Shown here one piece after another: positions 17,264 through 25,947 of a DNA stretch of 64,000 nt (within the stretch, counting starts at the first letter, position 1; every line of letters begins with the position of its first letter). Below the pieces are notes generated by a model that saw only the letters and a program-made list of their open reading frames with translations, made no database searches and was not told the origin of the DNA. Source of the DNA: CAVUMR01 sp963742715 (GTDB taxonomy: Bacteria > Actinomycetota > Actinomycetes > Mycobacteriales > Micromonosporaceae); contig CAVUMR010000001.1 in the NCBI GenBank assembly GCA_963742715.1, positions 1,364,001-1,428,000 of the forward strand, written 5' to 3'. A program made the translations under genes and the position numbers.

Positions 17264-17510
17264 GTACGCCTCCTAACCCGCTCGTACAGCCCCGTCTGGC
17301 CCCCCGTACGGCAGCAAGGTTACCGTTCTGTGGCCTTCTGAGGTACCGCCCGTGATCAACCGATTCGGTGTGTACTCGATCGAAGACTGTCAGTACGTGC
17401 ATGTCTGCGGGCATCGGCCGGCATGAATCCCGACGGTTCCCGTCGGTACACTGCCGCCTGTCCGGGGGAGGGTGATCACAGCGCTGGTCATCGGCGCGTG
17501 AGGAGGCGGG

Positions 17511-18017
17511 GTGTCCGATCCGTTCGGCCTGGCGTCGGCGGGCCAGGAGTTGCGGCAGAAGGCCGGCGAACTCCAGCAGCGTGCCACCGAGATCCAGGCG
17601 TCGGTCAGCGCGGCCACCGCGCGCCAGTACACCGCGGACGTGTCCAACGGTGAGGTGCGGGTGACCGTGGACGGTCGACCCCGGGTCACCGAGGTGTATG
17701 TCGATCCGCGCCTGATCCGGTCCCCGTCACTCGGGGCTCTGGTCACCGAAGCACTCAACGCCGCGATGACCCAGGCGCGCGAAGGTACCCGGGACGCGAT
17801 GCTCGACGGGCTCGACGAAAGTACCCGCGCGCTGGTGGCCGGGGCGTTGCAAGCGGTACCCGCGCCGGCGCGTCCGACCAGCGCCCCGGCACCGGCCGCG
17901 CCGGTCAGTACACCCGCGCCGGCCAGCTACGACGCACCGGTGGAGGCCGGCGCCCCGGCCGCGCAGCCGGACACCGGCCGTGGACGCGGCGGGCGCGGCT
18001 TCAAGGGCAGCCGGTGA
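17511..18017 (+). CDS. YbaB/EbfC-like protein (possible EspL-like T7SS partner), paralogue 1
   Basis: 168 residues from GTG 17511 behind aggagg. A long N-terminal helix (LRQKAGELQQRATEIQASV) is followed by the YbaB strands GEVRVTVDGRPRVTEVYVDP and a C-terminal helix. A Pro/Ala tail ends in Gly/Arg (GRGRGGRGFKGSR), a possible nucleic-acid-binding end. YbaB proteins bind DNA as dimers; a YbaB-like fold is also used by EspL in mycobacterial ESX-1. The facing ESX-like genes make the second role worth considering. It is 52 bases ahead of paralogue 2. Confidence 0.8.
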   Translation: MSDPFGLASAGQELRQKAGELQQRATEIQASVSAATARQYTADVSNGEVRVTVDGRPRVTEVYVDPRLIRSPSLGALVTEALNAAMTQAREGTRDAMLDGLDESTRALVAGALQAVPAPARPTSAPAPAAPVSTPAPASYDAPVEAGAPAAQPDTGRGRGGRGFKGSR

Positions 18018-18069
18018 CCCGGGCCAGCCGGTACACAGCGGCACGCCGCCGCGAACGGGGGGAGTACCA

Positions 18070-18456
18070 GTGACCAATCCGATGCAGCGACTTCAGCACC
18101 TGATGGACACGTTCCCGCAGCGGCTAGCCGAGGCGCAGGACCGGGTGGCGCACATCGCCGAAGAGTCGGTGACCGGTACCGACGCCGACGAGAGCGTCAC
18201 CGTCACCGCTGACGGCGCCGGTCAGATCCGCGATGTCACGTTCGACATCCTCGCGCTGCGGCAGGCGGACAACTACACGCTCGGCGAGCGCATCACCGAG
18301 GCGACGAACGCGGCCCTGGTGGCGAGCGAGAGCCTGCGCGGCTCCCTGCTCGCGCAGGAGGGGCCGTCGCTCGACGAGGCGCAGGAGATGTTCAACGCGC
18401 GGATGGACGGGCTGCTCGAGCGGCTCGACCACATCGACCGCAGCCTCGACGTCTGA
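18070..18456 (+). CDS. YbaB/EbfC-like protein, paralogue 2
   Basis: 128 residues from GTG 18070 (gggggag upstream). It shares the layout of its neighbour: helix MQRLQHLMDTFPQRLAEAQ, strands ESVTVTADGAGQIRDVTFD, then a long helix. The C-terminal 40 residues form a second helix with heptad-like spacing (MFNARMDGLLERLDHIDRSL). The two probably form a heterodimer, encoded by one transcript. It is followed by the 68-nt element and then by ESX-like genes on the other strand. Confidence 0.8.
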   Translation: MTNPMQRLQHLMDTFPQRLAEAQDRVAHIAEESVTGTDADESVTVTADGAGQIRDVTFDILALRQADNYTLGERITEATNAALVASESLRGSLLAQEGPSLDEAQEMFNARMDGLLERLDHIDRSLDV

Positions 18457-18527
18457 CCTGACCCGGCCACACACCGACCGGCGTCCCGCGCAATCGGCCG
18501 CAGCGCGACCACACCCACGCCCACAAG

Positions 18528-18595
18528 CAAGATCGCCGTCCGGTACACCTCCGGCGCAGGGAACTGCGCGCGACGGGTCCGAAACGGCGATCTTG
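18528..18595 (+). repeat. 68-nt dispersed inverted-repeat element, copy 2
   Basis: Outer arms caagatcgccgt (18528-18539) and acggcgatcttg (18584-18595) pair over 12 bases; inner arms gcgcag (18554) and ctgcgc (18564) pair around ggaa. It is gap-free in alignment with copy 1 in reverse orientation (7568-7635). It sits between convergent genes, where it could also stop transcription. The rest of the 178-base gap shows nothing else. Confidence 0.75.
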
Positions 18596-18634
18596 GTGCG
18601 GGCGATGCGGGGTCGGGTGCGGGCCCCGGCGGAG

Positions 18635-19501
18635 CTAGTGGTCGACGTCCTGCGCGTCCTGCACGTCTCCGTACAGGTCGTGGCCGTCCTGCGCGGCGTG
18701 CAGGCCGGTACCGGCGCCACCGGGAATGGTGATCGCGCCGCCGGTGGCCGCGCTGATCCCGTGCGAGGTGAGCGCGTAGGCACCGGCCGCGCCACCCCGC
18801 GCCGCCAGGCCACCGACCGACATCAGCTTGGTCGCGCCCGCCGCCGCCTTGATCGCCTGCAGGACCTCCTTGATCGCCTTGAGCAGCTCGGCGATCTGCT
18901 TGAGGATGGTGGCCAGCTTCTTGATGATCTCGGCGATCTTCAGCAGGATCTGCGCGACCTTCTGAATCGCGTTGAGCACCTGCGCCATCGACTGCAGGCC
19001 CTTGGCGATCATCTCCGCCACCCAGGCGGCCATGCTCGCGCCGAAGGACAGCACGGACAGGGCGAGGTTCACGGCGAGCGTAGACAGCGCGAACGAGAGT
19101 AGCGACACCACGATGTCGATGATCATGTTGGCGCCGTCGACACAGGCCTGTGCCCCGGCCTTGAGGATCTCCTCGGTCTTGCCGGTGGCGTCACCGAGCT
19201 TGTTCAGCGACGTCTCGATCTCACCCATCTTCGCGGTGAACGCGTCGTAGCTGTCGCCGGTCCACACGCCGCCGTCGAGCATCTTGCGCTGCGAGACCTG
19301 CTCCTGGACCAGCTCGTGTACCTGCTGGCCGACCTGCACGTACACACTGGAGACGCGCATCAGGTCGTCCGGGTCACCGGCCACGGCCTCGAGCTTGTCG
19401 TTCATCCAGTCGAACGGCTCGTGCAGTACCGACTGGATGGGCCCGGGTAGCGAGCTGAACCACCCCTCGAGCTTGTTCGCGTACTCCGTGCCCTGGCTCA
19501 C
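18635..19501 (-). CDS. Large WXG100/ESX-like secreted protein
   Basis: 288 residues from GTG 19501 behind aaggggg. The N-terminal 100 residues form a helical hairpin with the turn GGVWTGDSYDAF, the WxG motif of type VII substrates. The centre (residues ~120-235) is one long amphipathic to hydrophobic helical region full of Ile/Leu/Ala/Lys (repeats like LLKIAEIIKKLATILKQIAE). The end is Gly/Ala-rich, finishing in DGHDLYGDVQDAQDVDH. The shape recalls EspB-like or LXG-like substrates that may form membrane or envelope assemblies. It is in a pair with the smaller gene upstream (19596-19946). Confidence 0.7.
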   Translation of the reverse strand: MSQGTEYANKLEGWFSSLPGPIQSVLHEPFDWMNDKLEAVAGDPDDLMRVSSVYVQVGQQVHELVQEQVSQRKMLDGGVWTGDSYDAFTAKMGEIETSLNKLGDATGKTEEILKAGAQACVDGANMIIDIVVSLLSFALSTLAVNLALSVLSFGASMAAWVAEMIAKGLQSMAQVLNAIQKVAQILLKIAEIIKKLATILKQIAELLKAIKEVLQAIKAAAGATKLMSVGGLAARGGAAGAYALTSHGISAATGGAITIPGGAGTGLHAAQDGHDLYGDVQDAQDVDH

Positions 19502-19595
19502 CGTTCCCCCTTGCTCATGCCTGCGTCCCCGCTTGACCTGCTCGACCGGCGCTGGTCGTACCTAGCCGCCGGCCGTACCTAGCCGCCGGTCGTAC

Positions 19596-19946
19596 CTACG
19601 AGCCGGGCGAGGTGATCGTGATGTCGCCCATGGTGTCGTTGATGACCTGCATGTCCGTACGCCCGGAGGTGTCGGCACCGGTGTAGTTGGCGACGACTCC
19701 GCGCAACGCGGTCGCGATGGCGGCCATCGAGTCGGCCGCGGACTGCACACCCTCGGTACAGGCCTGTACGTGCTCGTCGTACGCCTCGTAGATCCGGCTG
19801 CCCACCATCGGGATGTGGCCGAAGCTGTCGCTGCCGATGTGGGCGTCGGCCAGTTGGGTGTGCAGCGTGTCGTACTGCGACTTCCGGCCGTCGGAAAGGC
19901 TGGCGAACTGCTCGAGCACCGGCGGATCGACATAGAACTCAGCCAA
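19596..19946 (-). CDS. Small ESX/WXG100-like protein
   Basis: 116 residues from TTG 19946, which follows ggggggaaaa; an in-frame ATG at 20009 would add 21 unlikely residues. Two long helices are separated by a turn around SDSFGHIPMVG, so the WxG tryptophan is absent and replaced by FGH. Helix two, IYEAYDEHVQACTEGVQSAA, is typical of the family. It is likely exported with, or as partner of, the next gene (95 bases downstream). Start codon choice is uncertain. Confidence 0.65.
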   Translation of the reverse strand: MAEFYVDPPVLEQFASLSDGRKSQYDTLHTQLADAHIGSDSFGHIPMVGSRIYEAYDEHVQACTEGVQSAADSMAAIATALRGVVANYTGADTSGRTDMQVINDTMGDITITSPGS

Positions 19947-20043
19947 TTTTCCCCCCGTCCGCACCGCCCCATCTGGCGGATCGTGGGAAACCGTATCAAC
20001 GCCGATCAACCCGGGTCTGCCCCGGCATCGATGACGGTGCCGG

Positions 20044-20670
20044 TCAGCCGCCCGCCGGGGTACCCATGCGCAGGGCGTTGATCACGCCGTCGGCCGGCTT
20101 CGTGTCGAACATGCCGGTCATCAGCGCCAGCTGGGACAGGTCGGCGAAGTCGAGCACCACGCGCCCGCGCTGCAGGAATTTGCCCTCGCGACGGGCCTCC
20201 AGGACGGCCGCCCGCGGCATCGCGAAGACCAGCTCGAACGGGTCGTTGGCCCGCGTCATCTGCTCCAGGACCAGCAGCCGGCGGTTGGTGACCAGGAGCT
20301 TGAGCATGGTGCGGCTGCGGGTGACGGCCACCCACTGCGCCGCCCAGGAGCCGACGTGCCCCGACGCCGCGGTGCCGCCGAGCAGCCGGTCGCCGATGCC
20401 CGGGTCGATGTCCGGGCCGATCAGGGCGAAGTCGATCGCCCGTTCCCAGGCCGGCCGGTCCCGCGGCGGGCCTTCCAGGGTGCGGATCACCTGCTCCCGC
20501 ACCCGGCCGGGCAGCAGGCCGAAGAGCCGGTTCAGCTCTTCCGGGGAGCGCTCCAACCGGTCCTCACCGAACGCCTGCTGGAAATGCGCCAGCGCGAGTG
20601 GCTGCTCACCGTCCGGGAGCAACCGGCGCAAGTCCTCATTGAACATCCGGAGTTCATCGAAGATGGGCAC
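20044..20670 (-). CDS. Conserved hypothetical protein, possible PH-like domain
   Basis: 208 residues from GTG 20670. The first half is helical (FDELRMFNEDLRRLLP; ERSPEELNRLFGLLPGRV). The second half has alternating strands, TMLKLLVTNRRLLVLEQM, PFELVFAMPRAAVLEARREG and GRVVLDFAD, as in bacterial PH/GRAM-like domains where a basic turn follows the third strand. No enzyme motif is present. It is 97 bases upstream of the ESX-like pair on the same strand and may belong with it. The fold suggestion is from pattern only. Confidence 0.6.
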   Translation of the reverse strand: MPIFDELRMFNEDLRRLLPDGEQPLALAHFQQAFGEDRLERSPEELNRLFGLLPGRVREQVIRTLEGPPRDRPAWERAIDFALIGPDIDPGIGDRLLGGTAASGHVGSWAAQWVAVTRSRTMLKLLVTNRRLLVLEQMTRANDPFELVFAMPRAAVLEARREGKFLQRGRVVLDFADLSQLALMTGMFDTKPADGVINALRMGTPAGG

Positions 20671-20797
20671 CCCGCCACCGTAGCGGGCAGCGCGCCCGGC
20701 CGGCGCGCGCGTACCGGCCCCCGAGCAGGGGCGCAATGCCGGGGCCGGCCTGTGTGTACCGGTCCTGACCTCGACCGGGGTGGATAGGCTCCGGGGC

Positions 20798-21988
20798 GTG
20801 GCTCACCATGTCGACACCGAGGTAGGGCGGCTGCGTCGGGTGCTCCTGCACCGGCCCGGACGCGAGCTGAGCCGGCTGACGCCGCGCAACAACGACTCGT
20901 TGCTGTTCGACGGCATCCCGTGGGTCGGTCGGGCCGGCGAGGAGCACGACGCGTTCGCGGAGGCCCTGCGCAGTCGCGGCGTGGAAGTGCTGTACGTCTG
21001 CGACCTGCTGATCGAGACCCTTGCGGTACCGGAGGCCCGGGAAAACCTGACCCAGGCCGTACTGTCCGACCGGCGGCTCGGTGACTCGCTGCGGGACCGG
21101 GTGTCCGGGTACCTGGCCGACCTGCCGCCGGAGCCGCTCGCCTCGGTACTGATCGGCGGGCTGGCGCACGAGGAGCTGACCGGCGGCCGGGGCGTGGTGT
21201 ACACGCTGATGGACCGGCACGACTTCGTCATCGATCCGCTGCCGAACCTGCTGTTCACCCGGGACTCGAGTGTCTGGCTGGGCGGTCACGTAGCGGTCAC
21301 CAGCTTCACCATGACCGCGCGTACCAGGGAAACCACCATCACCGAGGCGATCTACCAGCACCACCCGACGTTCGCGGGCACCCCGCTGCTGTACGACCCG
21401 TCGCTGGAGCACCTGGAGGGTGGCGACGTACTGCTGCTGGCCCCGGGGGTGGTCGCGGTCGGAGTGGGCGAACGGACCACGCCGGCCGGTGCCGAACGGC
21501 TCGCGCGACGCGCGTTCGACCGGGGTCTGGCGCACACCGTGCTGGTCGTACCGATCGCCCAGGAACGCGCGACCATGCACCTGGACACCGTGTGCACGAT
21601 GGTCGATGTCGACGCCGTGGTCATGTACCCGAACGTCGCCGACTCGCTGGTGGCGTACACGGTCACCGGGTCGGACGAGCTGGACGTGACCGGCCCGGAG
21701 CCGTTCCTCACCGCGGCCGCGAAAGCCATGCGGATCGACACGCTGCGCATCATCGACACCGGGCTCGACCCGATCACGGCCGAGCGCGAGCAGTGGGACG
21801 ACGGCAACAACACGCTCGCCATCGGGCCGCGGCTGTGCGTCGCCTACGAGCGGAACGTGCAGACCAACGCCCGGCTGGAGGAGGCCGGGATCGAGGTCAT
21901 CCGCATCGCCGGGTCGGAGCTGGGCTCCGGGCGGGGCGGCCCGCGCTGCATGTCGTGCCCGATCGAGCGCGAGCCGCTCCACCCCTGA
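20798..21988 (+). CDS. arcA: Arginine deiminase
   Basis: 396 residues from GTG 20798 (HHVDTEVGRLRRVLLHRPG is the family opening; a GTG at 20780 would add six residues). Catalytic features are visible: NLLFTRDSS, LEHLEGGDVLLL, HLDTVCTMVD with His and Asp, and the nucleophile Cys384 in GGPRCMSC. It converts L-arginine to L-citrulline and ammonia. No ornithine carbamoyltransferase, carbamate kinase or arginine-ornithine antiporter is nearby, so the full fermentation pathway is not encoded here; ammonia release or arginine control may be its use. Confidence 0.95.
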   Translation: MAHHVDTEVGRLRRVLLHRPGRELSRLTPRNNDSLLFDGIPWVGRAGEEHDAFAEALRSRGVEVLYVCDLLIETLAVPEARENLTQAVLSDRRLGDSLRDRVSGYLADLPPEPLASVLIGGLAHEELTGGRGVVYTLMDRHDFVIDPLPNLLFTRDSSVWLGGHVAVTSFTMTARTRETTITEAIYQHHPTFAGTPLLYDPSLEHLEGGDVLLLAPGVVAVGVGERTTPAGAERLARRAFDRGLAHTVLVVPIAQERATMHLDTVCTMVDVDAVVMYPNVADSLVAYTVTGSDELDVTGPEPFLTAAAKAMRIDTLRIIDTGLDPITAEREQWDDGNNTLAIGPRLCVAYERNVQTNARLEEAGIEVIRIAGSELGSGRGGPRCMSCPIEREPLHP

Positions 21989-22024
21989 CGGCCACCGGTA
22001 GCGGCCACCGTCCAACAGGCCCGG

Positions 22025-22924
22025 TCAGCGCAGGGTGAGCTGCCGTCCCAGCAGTCCGTGCCGGGCCCGGCGCTGGTCAGAGGTCAACGACGTCGAGTCA
22101 CCGAGCGCCTCCCGGTACCGCGCCGCGAACTCGGTCAGCGGCTGCTCCCAGACCGCCGCCGGCGTGTCCCGGGGCAGGTCCCAGACCGGTACCAGCAGGC
22201 CGTGCGCCCGGAACATGCCGGCGAACTTCGTACCGTCGCCGAGCAGCAGGGTGTGTGCAGCACTCAGTCGTGCCAGCGCGTCCAGTACGGCGTCCTCGGG
22301 CTCGGGCATCACCCAGCGCACGTGCGCGCGGTCGGACACCTGGCACCAGTACGCGCCCGGGGCCACCTCGAGTCGTACGGTCGGATAGATCGACGCGTTG
22401 GCGCGCTCCAGGCTCGCCTGTACGTTCGGATCCGACTCGGCGTCCGGCTCCAGCCAGAAGCCGTAGCTGTCGTGCAGGGTCACCTCGAGCGGATCGTCGG
22501 CCAGTACGTCCTGCAGCCGCGGCCCGGGGCCCGGGAGCGCGGGTACCGACACCGGCTCACCCGGTTCGGTCTCCAGCGCACGCAACAGTGCGGCCGCGAC
22601 GTCCCGGCTCACGTCACCGGACTGGAACTGGCGCTGCAGCCCCACCAGTACGGCACCACCGGGTCGTACCATCGCCGGCCAGGCCATCGGCAGGACGGTG
22701 GCGAGCTGCACCTCGCGGTCGGGGTACTTCTCCGCGTACGGCTCGGCCAACCGCAGCCGCGCGGTCGCGGCCGGTACCAGCTCGCGCAGCGCGATCCATT
22801 CGACTTCACCGGCCAGGCCCTCGAACGGGCGGGCCACGTAGACGTCACGGGTTGACGATCGGGAGGATTTGGCGGACTTGGCCTCGACGGCCTTCCGGCT
22901 CTTCATTCGACTCTGCTTGCCCAC
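22025..22924 (-). CDS. DUF5926-family protein
   Basis: 299 residues from GTG 22924. A very basic N-terminus (MGKQSRMKSRKAVEAKSAKSS) precedes a long alpha/beta region containing EWIALRELVPAATARL, ATVLPMAWPAMV and a late segment WEQPLTEFAARYREAL. I recognise the DUF5926 family, restricted to actinobacteria and sometimes wrongly labelled a SecA-type translocase because of its short tail. Molecular role unknown. It is last in the reverse-strand run from 25865, 59 bases behind the ATPase gene. Confidence 0.85.
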   Translation of the reverse strand: MGKQSRMKSRKAVEAKSAKSSRSSTRDVYVARPFEGLAGEVEWIALRELVPAATARLRLAEPYAEKYPDREVQLATVLPMAWPAMVRPGGAVLVGLQRQFQSGDVSRDVAAALLRALETEPGEPVSVPALPGPGPRLQDVLADDPLEVTLHDSYGFWLEPDAESDPNVQASLERANASIYPTVRLEVAPGAYWCQVSDRAHVRWVMPEPEDAVLDALARLSAAHTLLLGDGTKFAGMFRAHGLLVPVWDLPRDTPAAVWEQPLTEFAARYREALGDSTSLTSDQRRARHGLLGRQLTLR

Positions 22925-22983
22925 GACGCACCAGCCTAGGGGGCGACCCGCCCCCGGTCACGCGATCGGCCGGGTCCCCGTGA

Positions 22984-23433
22984 TCAGCCGGCGTGCCGGA
23001 CCGTTCCGTCGTCGGTCGTTTCCCGGGACAGCTCCGCCCAGACGCACTGGCTGGACCGCTCCCGGGTAACCCCCCACCGGCTGCACAACGCCTCGACGAT
23101 GGCGAGCCCGCGGCCGGCGACGGCGTCCGGGCCGACCGAGCAGATCCGCGGCCAGTCAGCGGAACCACCGTCGGTGACCTGAACCTCGATCGCGTACGGG
23201 CTGACCACCCAGCCCACCCGGATCATGTCGCCGGACAGCGGCCGGGCATGCCGGACGGCGTTTCCCACCAGCTCGGAGAGCACCGCGACCGTGTCGGTCA
23301 GCAGCGCGGAACCCACCCCGGCGGTGGAGAGCTCAGCACCGACCCGCCGCCGGGCAGCCGCAGCGGCACTCGCGTGGTGGGCGATAAGCGTCTGTCCGCG
23401 GCACCACACGTGCTGACTGAAACCCGCGACCAC
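22984..23433 (-). CDS. Anti-sigma/RsbW-type histidine kinase-like ATPase
   Basis: 149 residues from GTG 23433, with ggggagg seven bases upstream inside the end of the kinase gene. It has the GHKL fold of HATPase_c_2 proteins: N-box ELVGNAVRHA, DGGSADW and the G2-like GRGLAIVEALCSRWG. There is no dimerisation/phosphotransfer domain, so it is a serine-kinase or anti-sigma type regulator rather than a sensor kinase. No sigma factor or anti-anti-sigma gene is adjacent. It starts two bases after the upstream kinase's stop, so they are co-translated. Confidence 0.88.
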   Translation of the reverse strand: MVAGFSQHVWCRGQTLIAHHASAAAAARRRVGAELSTAGVGSALLTDTVAVLSELVGNAVRHARPLSGDMIRVGWVVSPYAIEVQVTDGGSADWPRICSVGPDAVAGRGLAIVEALCSRWGVTRERSSQCVWAELSRETTDDGTVRHAG

Positions 23434-23435
23434 GC

Positions 23436-24665
23436 CTATGCCTCCCCTGCTGGCTGGCTCGCGCGGGGTAACCGTACCTCGGCGACCGTACCGCCCGCTT
23501 CGCGTGGTCTTAGGGATACCCATCCGTTTTGCCGCTCTACCAGTCGGCGGACGAGATACAGGCCGAGACCCAGCCCGCCGAACCGGCGGCGGTCCCTCCC
23601 CTCCGCCTGCCAGAACCGATCGAAAGCGCGTTCCACGTTGGCAGGGCGTACCCCGACTCCGTGGTCCGCAATCCGGAAATACACGGTTCGATCGTCTGAA
23701 CCCGCGGTAATCAGGATCTCGCTGGTGTCCGGGGCGTACTTGTCCGCGTTGCCGGCCAGCTCAGCCACCACCGCCGCCACGCCGATAGGGTCACCGAGCG
23801 CAAGCGGAAGGTCACTCGGAATGGACCGGTCCAGCCGGTCGCGGATCCGCTCGGGTAGCCGGTCGAGCGCCTCCACCAGTACCTCGGCCAGGTCGAACGG
23901 GGTACGCACCGGCCCGCCCGACTCGCCGGTCAGCACGCTGTCCAGCAGCAACCCGTCGAGTAGCTGGGCGAGCTCGCCCGCGCGCTGGCCGATGATCTGC
24001 GCGGCTTCCCGCCGCTGCGTGTCGTCGAGCTGTTCCCACCGGTCCACCAAGGTGTCCGCGTACCCCTTGACCACGGTGACCGGGGTGCGCAGCTCGTGGC
24101 TGGTGATGGCCACCAGCAGCTCGTCGGGCCGGGCCTCGCCGGCCGCGTTCGCCCCTACCTCGGCCGCGGCGCACAGCACCCCGGCGACCGCTGCCGCGGT
24201 GTCGGCGATCGCGAACTGCGCGTCGTCGATCGGGCCCTCCTCCTCCGGGAAGTAGAGCTGCAGCGAACCGATCGCCCTCCCGTCGAAGTCGGCCCGGGCG
24301 ACCAACGCCCGGCGTACCCCGGAGGCGAGCAGGTGCGGGACGTGCTGGTCAGGGAAGTCCCGGGCGATCACCGCCACCCGGTGCCGGTCGGCGAGCAGCG
24401 CGATCACCTTCGGATGGTCCTGGTCGATCGGCCGGCCGATCGCCCACTCGATCGGCGCGGTGGCGACCAGCAGCCGGCCACCTCCCACGCCGTACCGGAT
24501 GAACGAACCGGCCATCGCGCCCACCGCGTCCCGCGCCACCGCCACCAGGTCGGTCATCGCGGCCAGCGCCGACCCACCCGGTCCGACCGGCTCCAGTGAC
24601 TGCCGCAGCCCGGCCACGAAAGCCGGATAGTCCACCCCCGACGCCGGTTCCCGACCGCCGGTCAT
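23436..24665 (-). CDS. Sensor histidine kinase with N-terminal GAF domain
   Basis: 409 residues. Residues ~30-175 form a GAF domain (LVAVARDAVGAMAGSFI ... DGRAIGSLQLYF). Then comes the HisKA dimerisation helix with SHELRTPV (His190 the phospho-acceptor) and a HATPase domain with ELAGNADKYA (N-box), ADHGVGV (G1) and GGLGLGLYLV (G2). There are no transmembrane segments, so it senses inside the cell. ATG 24665 overlaps the GDPD stop by four bases (ATGA). No response regulator is adjacent, so its partner must be elsewhere; the ATPase encoded two bases downstream may take part. Confidence 0.93.
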   Translation of the reverse strand: MTGGREPASGVDYPAFVAGLRQSLEPVGPGGSALAAMTDLVAVARDAVGAMAGSFIRYGVGGGRLLVATAPIEWAIGRPIDQDHPKVIALLADRHRVAVIARDFPDQHVPHLLASGVRRALVARADFDGRAIGSLQLYFPEEEGPIDDAQFAIADTAAAVAGVLCAAAEVGANAAGEARPDELLVAITSHELRTPVTVVKGYADTLVDRWEQLDDTQRREAAQIIGQRAGELAQLLDGLLLDSVLTGESGGPVRTPFDLAEVLVEALDRLPERIRDRLDRSIPSDLPLALGDPIGVAAVVAELAGNADKYAPDTSEILITAGSDDRTVYFRIADHGVGVRPANVERAFDRFWQAEGRDRRRFGGLGLGLYLVRRLVERQNGWVSLRPREAGGTVAEVRLPRASQPAGEA

Positions 24666-25561
24666 GCCCCGGCGCGCCGGGCCAGCGCGGCCAGCACCTC
24701 GGTCGGGCGGTCGGTGATGATGCCGTCCACCCGCAGGTCGAGCACCAGCTCGATGTCCTCCGGCCGGTTAACCGTCCAGCTGTACGCGAGGTTGCCGGCC
24801 GCGTGCAGCCGGCCCACATACTCCGGGTACTCCCGCACGATGAGCATGCCGGGGCCGGCGATCCGCGCCCGGAACGGCAGCGAGCCGTCCCGGAACAGCC
24901 GCGGCACGCTGCGGAACAGCATGACCGTCGGTACGCCCGGGGCGAGCTCCCGTACCCGCCGGACCGCCAGCGACGAGAACGACATCACGGTCACCGGCGC
25001 GTCCGCGATGTCGGTGGCCGGGTCGGCCAGCCCGTACCGACGCAGCTCGCTGACCAGCGTGCGTTCCACCAGCCCGCCGTACCGGGTGGGGTGCTTGGTC
25101 TCGACCAGCAGTCGTACCGGCCGGGGCGAGTCCACCACCACTTCGAGCAGCTTCGCGAAGGTGAGTACGCGATTGCGCGCCTCGTCGATGATCGGCTCGG
25201 CTGCCGGTTCGGGCCGGTCGTTCACCAGCTGGTCGGCGGACTCCGGATAGCCGGGATGCCAGGACCCGAAGTCCAGTGTGGACAGCTCGTCGAGGGCGAA
25301 CTCGCTGACCACGCCGCGACCGTTGCTGGTCCGCTCGACCCGCCGGTCGTGCATGCAGATCAGGTGCCCGTCGCGGGTCAGTCGTACGTCGCACTCCAGC
25401 CCGTCGGCGCCCTCGTCGATCGCGCGCAGGTACGCGGCCAGGGTGTGTTCGGCGACGGCCGCGCTGGAGCCGCGGTGCGCGAAGACCAGCGGGCGGTACG
25501 GAGGTGCTCCGGGAGGATCTCCGGCGGTTTCAGATGATGCGCGGGGCACTGCCGTCCTCAC
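24662..25561 (-). CDS. Glycerophosphodiester phosphodiesterase
   Basis: 299 residues. After ~25 variable residues the GDPD barrel begins: VFAHRGSSAA (catalytic His29-Arg), EHTLAAYLRAIDEGADGLECDVRLTRDGH with the metal-binding Glu-x-Asp, MHDRRVERTSNG with the second His, LLVETKHP, and the C-terminal SWTVNRPED and DGIITDRP. It hydrolyses glycerophosphodiesters to glycerol 3-phosphate and an alcohol. No signal peptide, so it is cytoplasmic. GTG 25561 lies inside the rhodanese gene (32-base overlap); GTG 25549 is an alternative start. Confidence 0.92.
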   Translation of the reverse strand: MRTAVPRASSETAGDPPGAPPYRPLVFAHRGSSAAVAEHTLAAYLRAIDEGADGLECDVRLTRDGHLICMHDRRVERTSNGRGVVSEFALDELSTLDFGSWHPGYPESADQLVNDRPEPAAEPIIDEARNRVLTFAKLLEVVVDSPRPVRLLVETKHPTRYGGLVERTLVSELRRYGLADPATDIADAPVTVMSFSSLAVRRVRELAPGVPTVMLFRSVPRLFRDGSLPFRARIAGPGMLIVREYPEYVGRLHAAGNLAYSWTVNRPEDIELVLDLRVDGIITDRPTEVLAALARRAGA

Positions 25562-25865
25562 TCAGGATGGGCCTACCGGCCGAAGCCCAGGCTCGCATGC
25601 CGCCATCCAGGTTACGGACGTTGTCCCAGCCATTGGCCTGCAGGTACGCCACCACTTGGGCGGATCGGGCACCCGACCGGCAGACCACGACGACGTCGCC
25701 GTCCATCGGTACCTCGCCCATCCGCGCGGGTACGTCCTGCATCGGCAGGTGCTGCGCGTCCGGCGCGTGTCCGCTCACCCACTCGTCCGGCTCGCGGACA
25801 TCCACCAGGTGCGCCTCCGCGGATACCCCGGCCGGGGGCACGCTGGGCACGTCGGGACCGAACAC
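25530..25865 (-). CDS. Single-domain rhodanese-like sulfurtransferase
   Basis: 111 residues from GTG 25865, which has aggagg six to seven bases upstream. The fold reads LVDVREPDEWVSGHAPDAQHLP, then VVVVCRSGARS with Cys62 in the active loop CRSGARS, and LDGGMRAW. It can carry a persulfide; donor and acceptor are unknown. First gene of a tight reverse run through GDPD, histidine kinase, ATPase and DUF5926. Confidence 0.93.
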   Translation of the reverse strand: MFGPDVPSVPPAGVSAEAHLVDVREPDEWVSGHAPDAQHLPMQDVPARMGEVPMDGDVVVVCRSGARSAQVVAYLQANGWDNVRNLDGGMRAWASAGRPILSEDGSAPRII

Positions 25866-25947
25866 GGGACTCCTCCTGGCGGCCGGCGATCTCCCTAGCT
25901 GGTACGTATACCGCACCGGCCGGTATCGCGGGGCTCCCGACCGGCGC

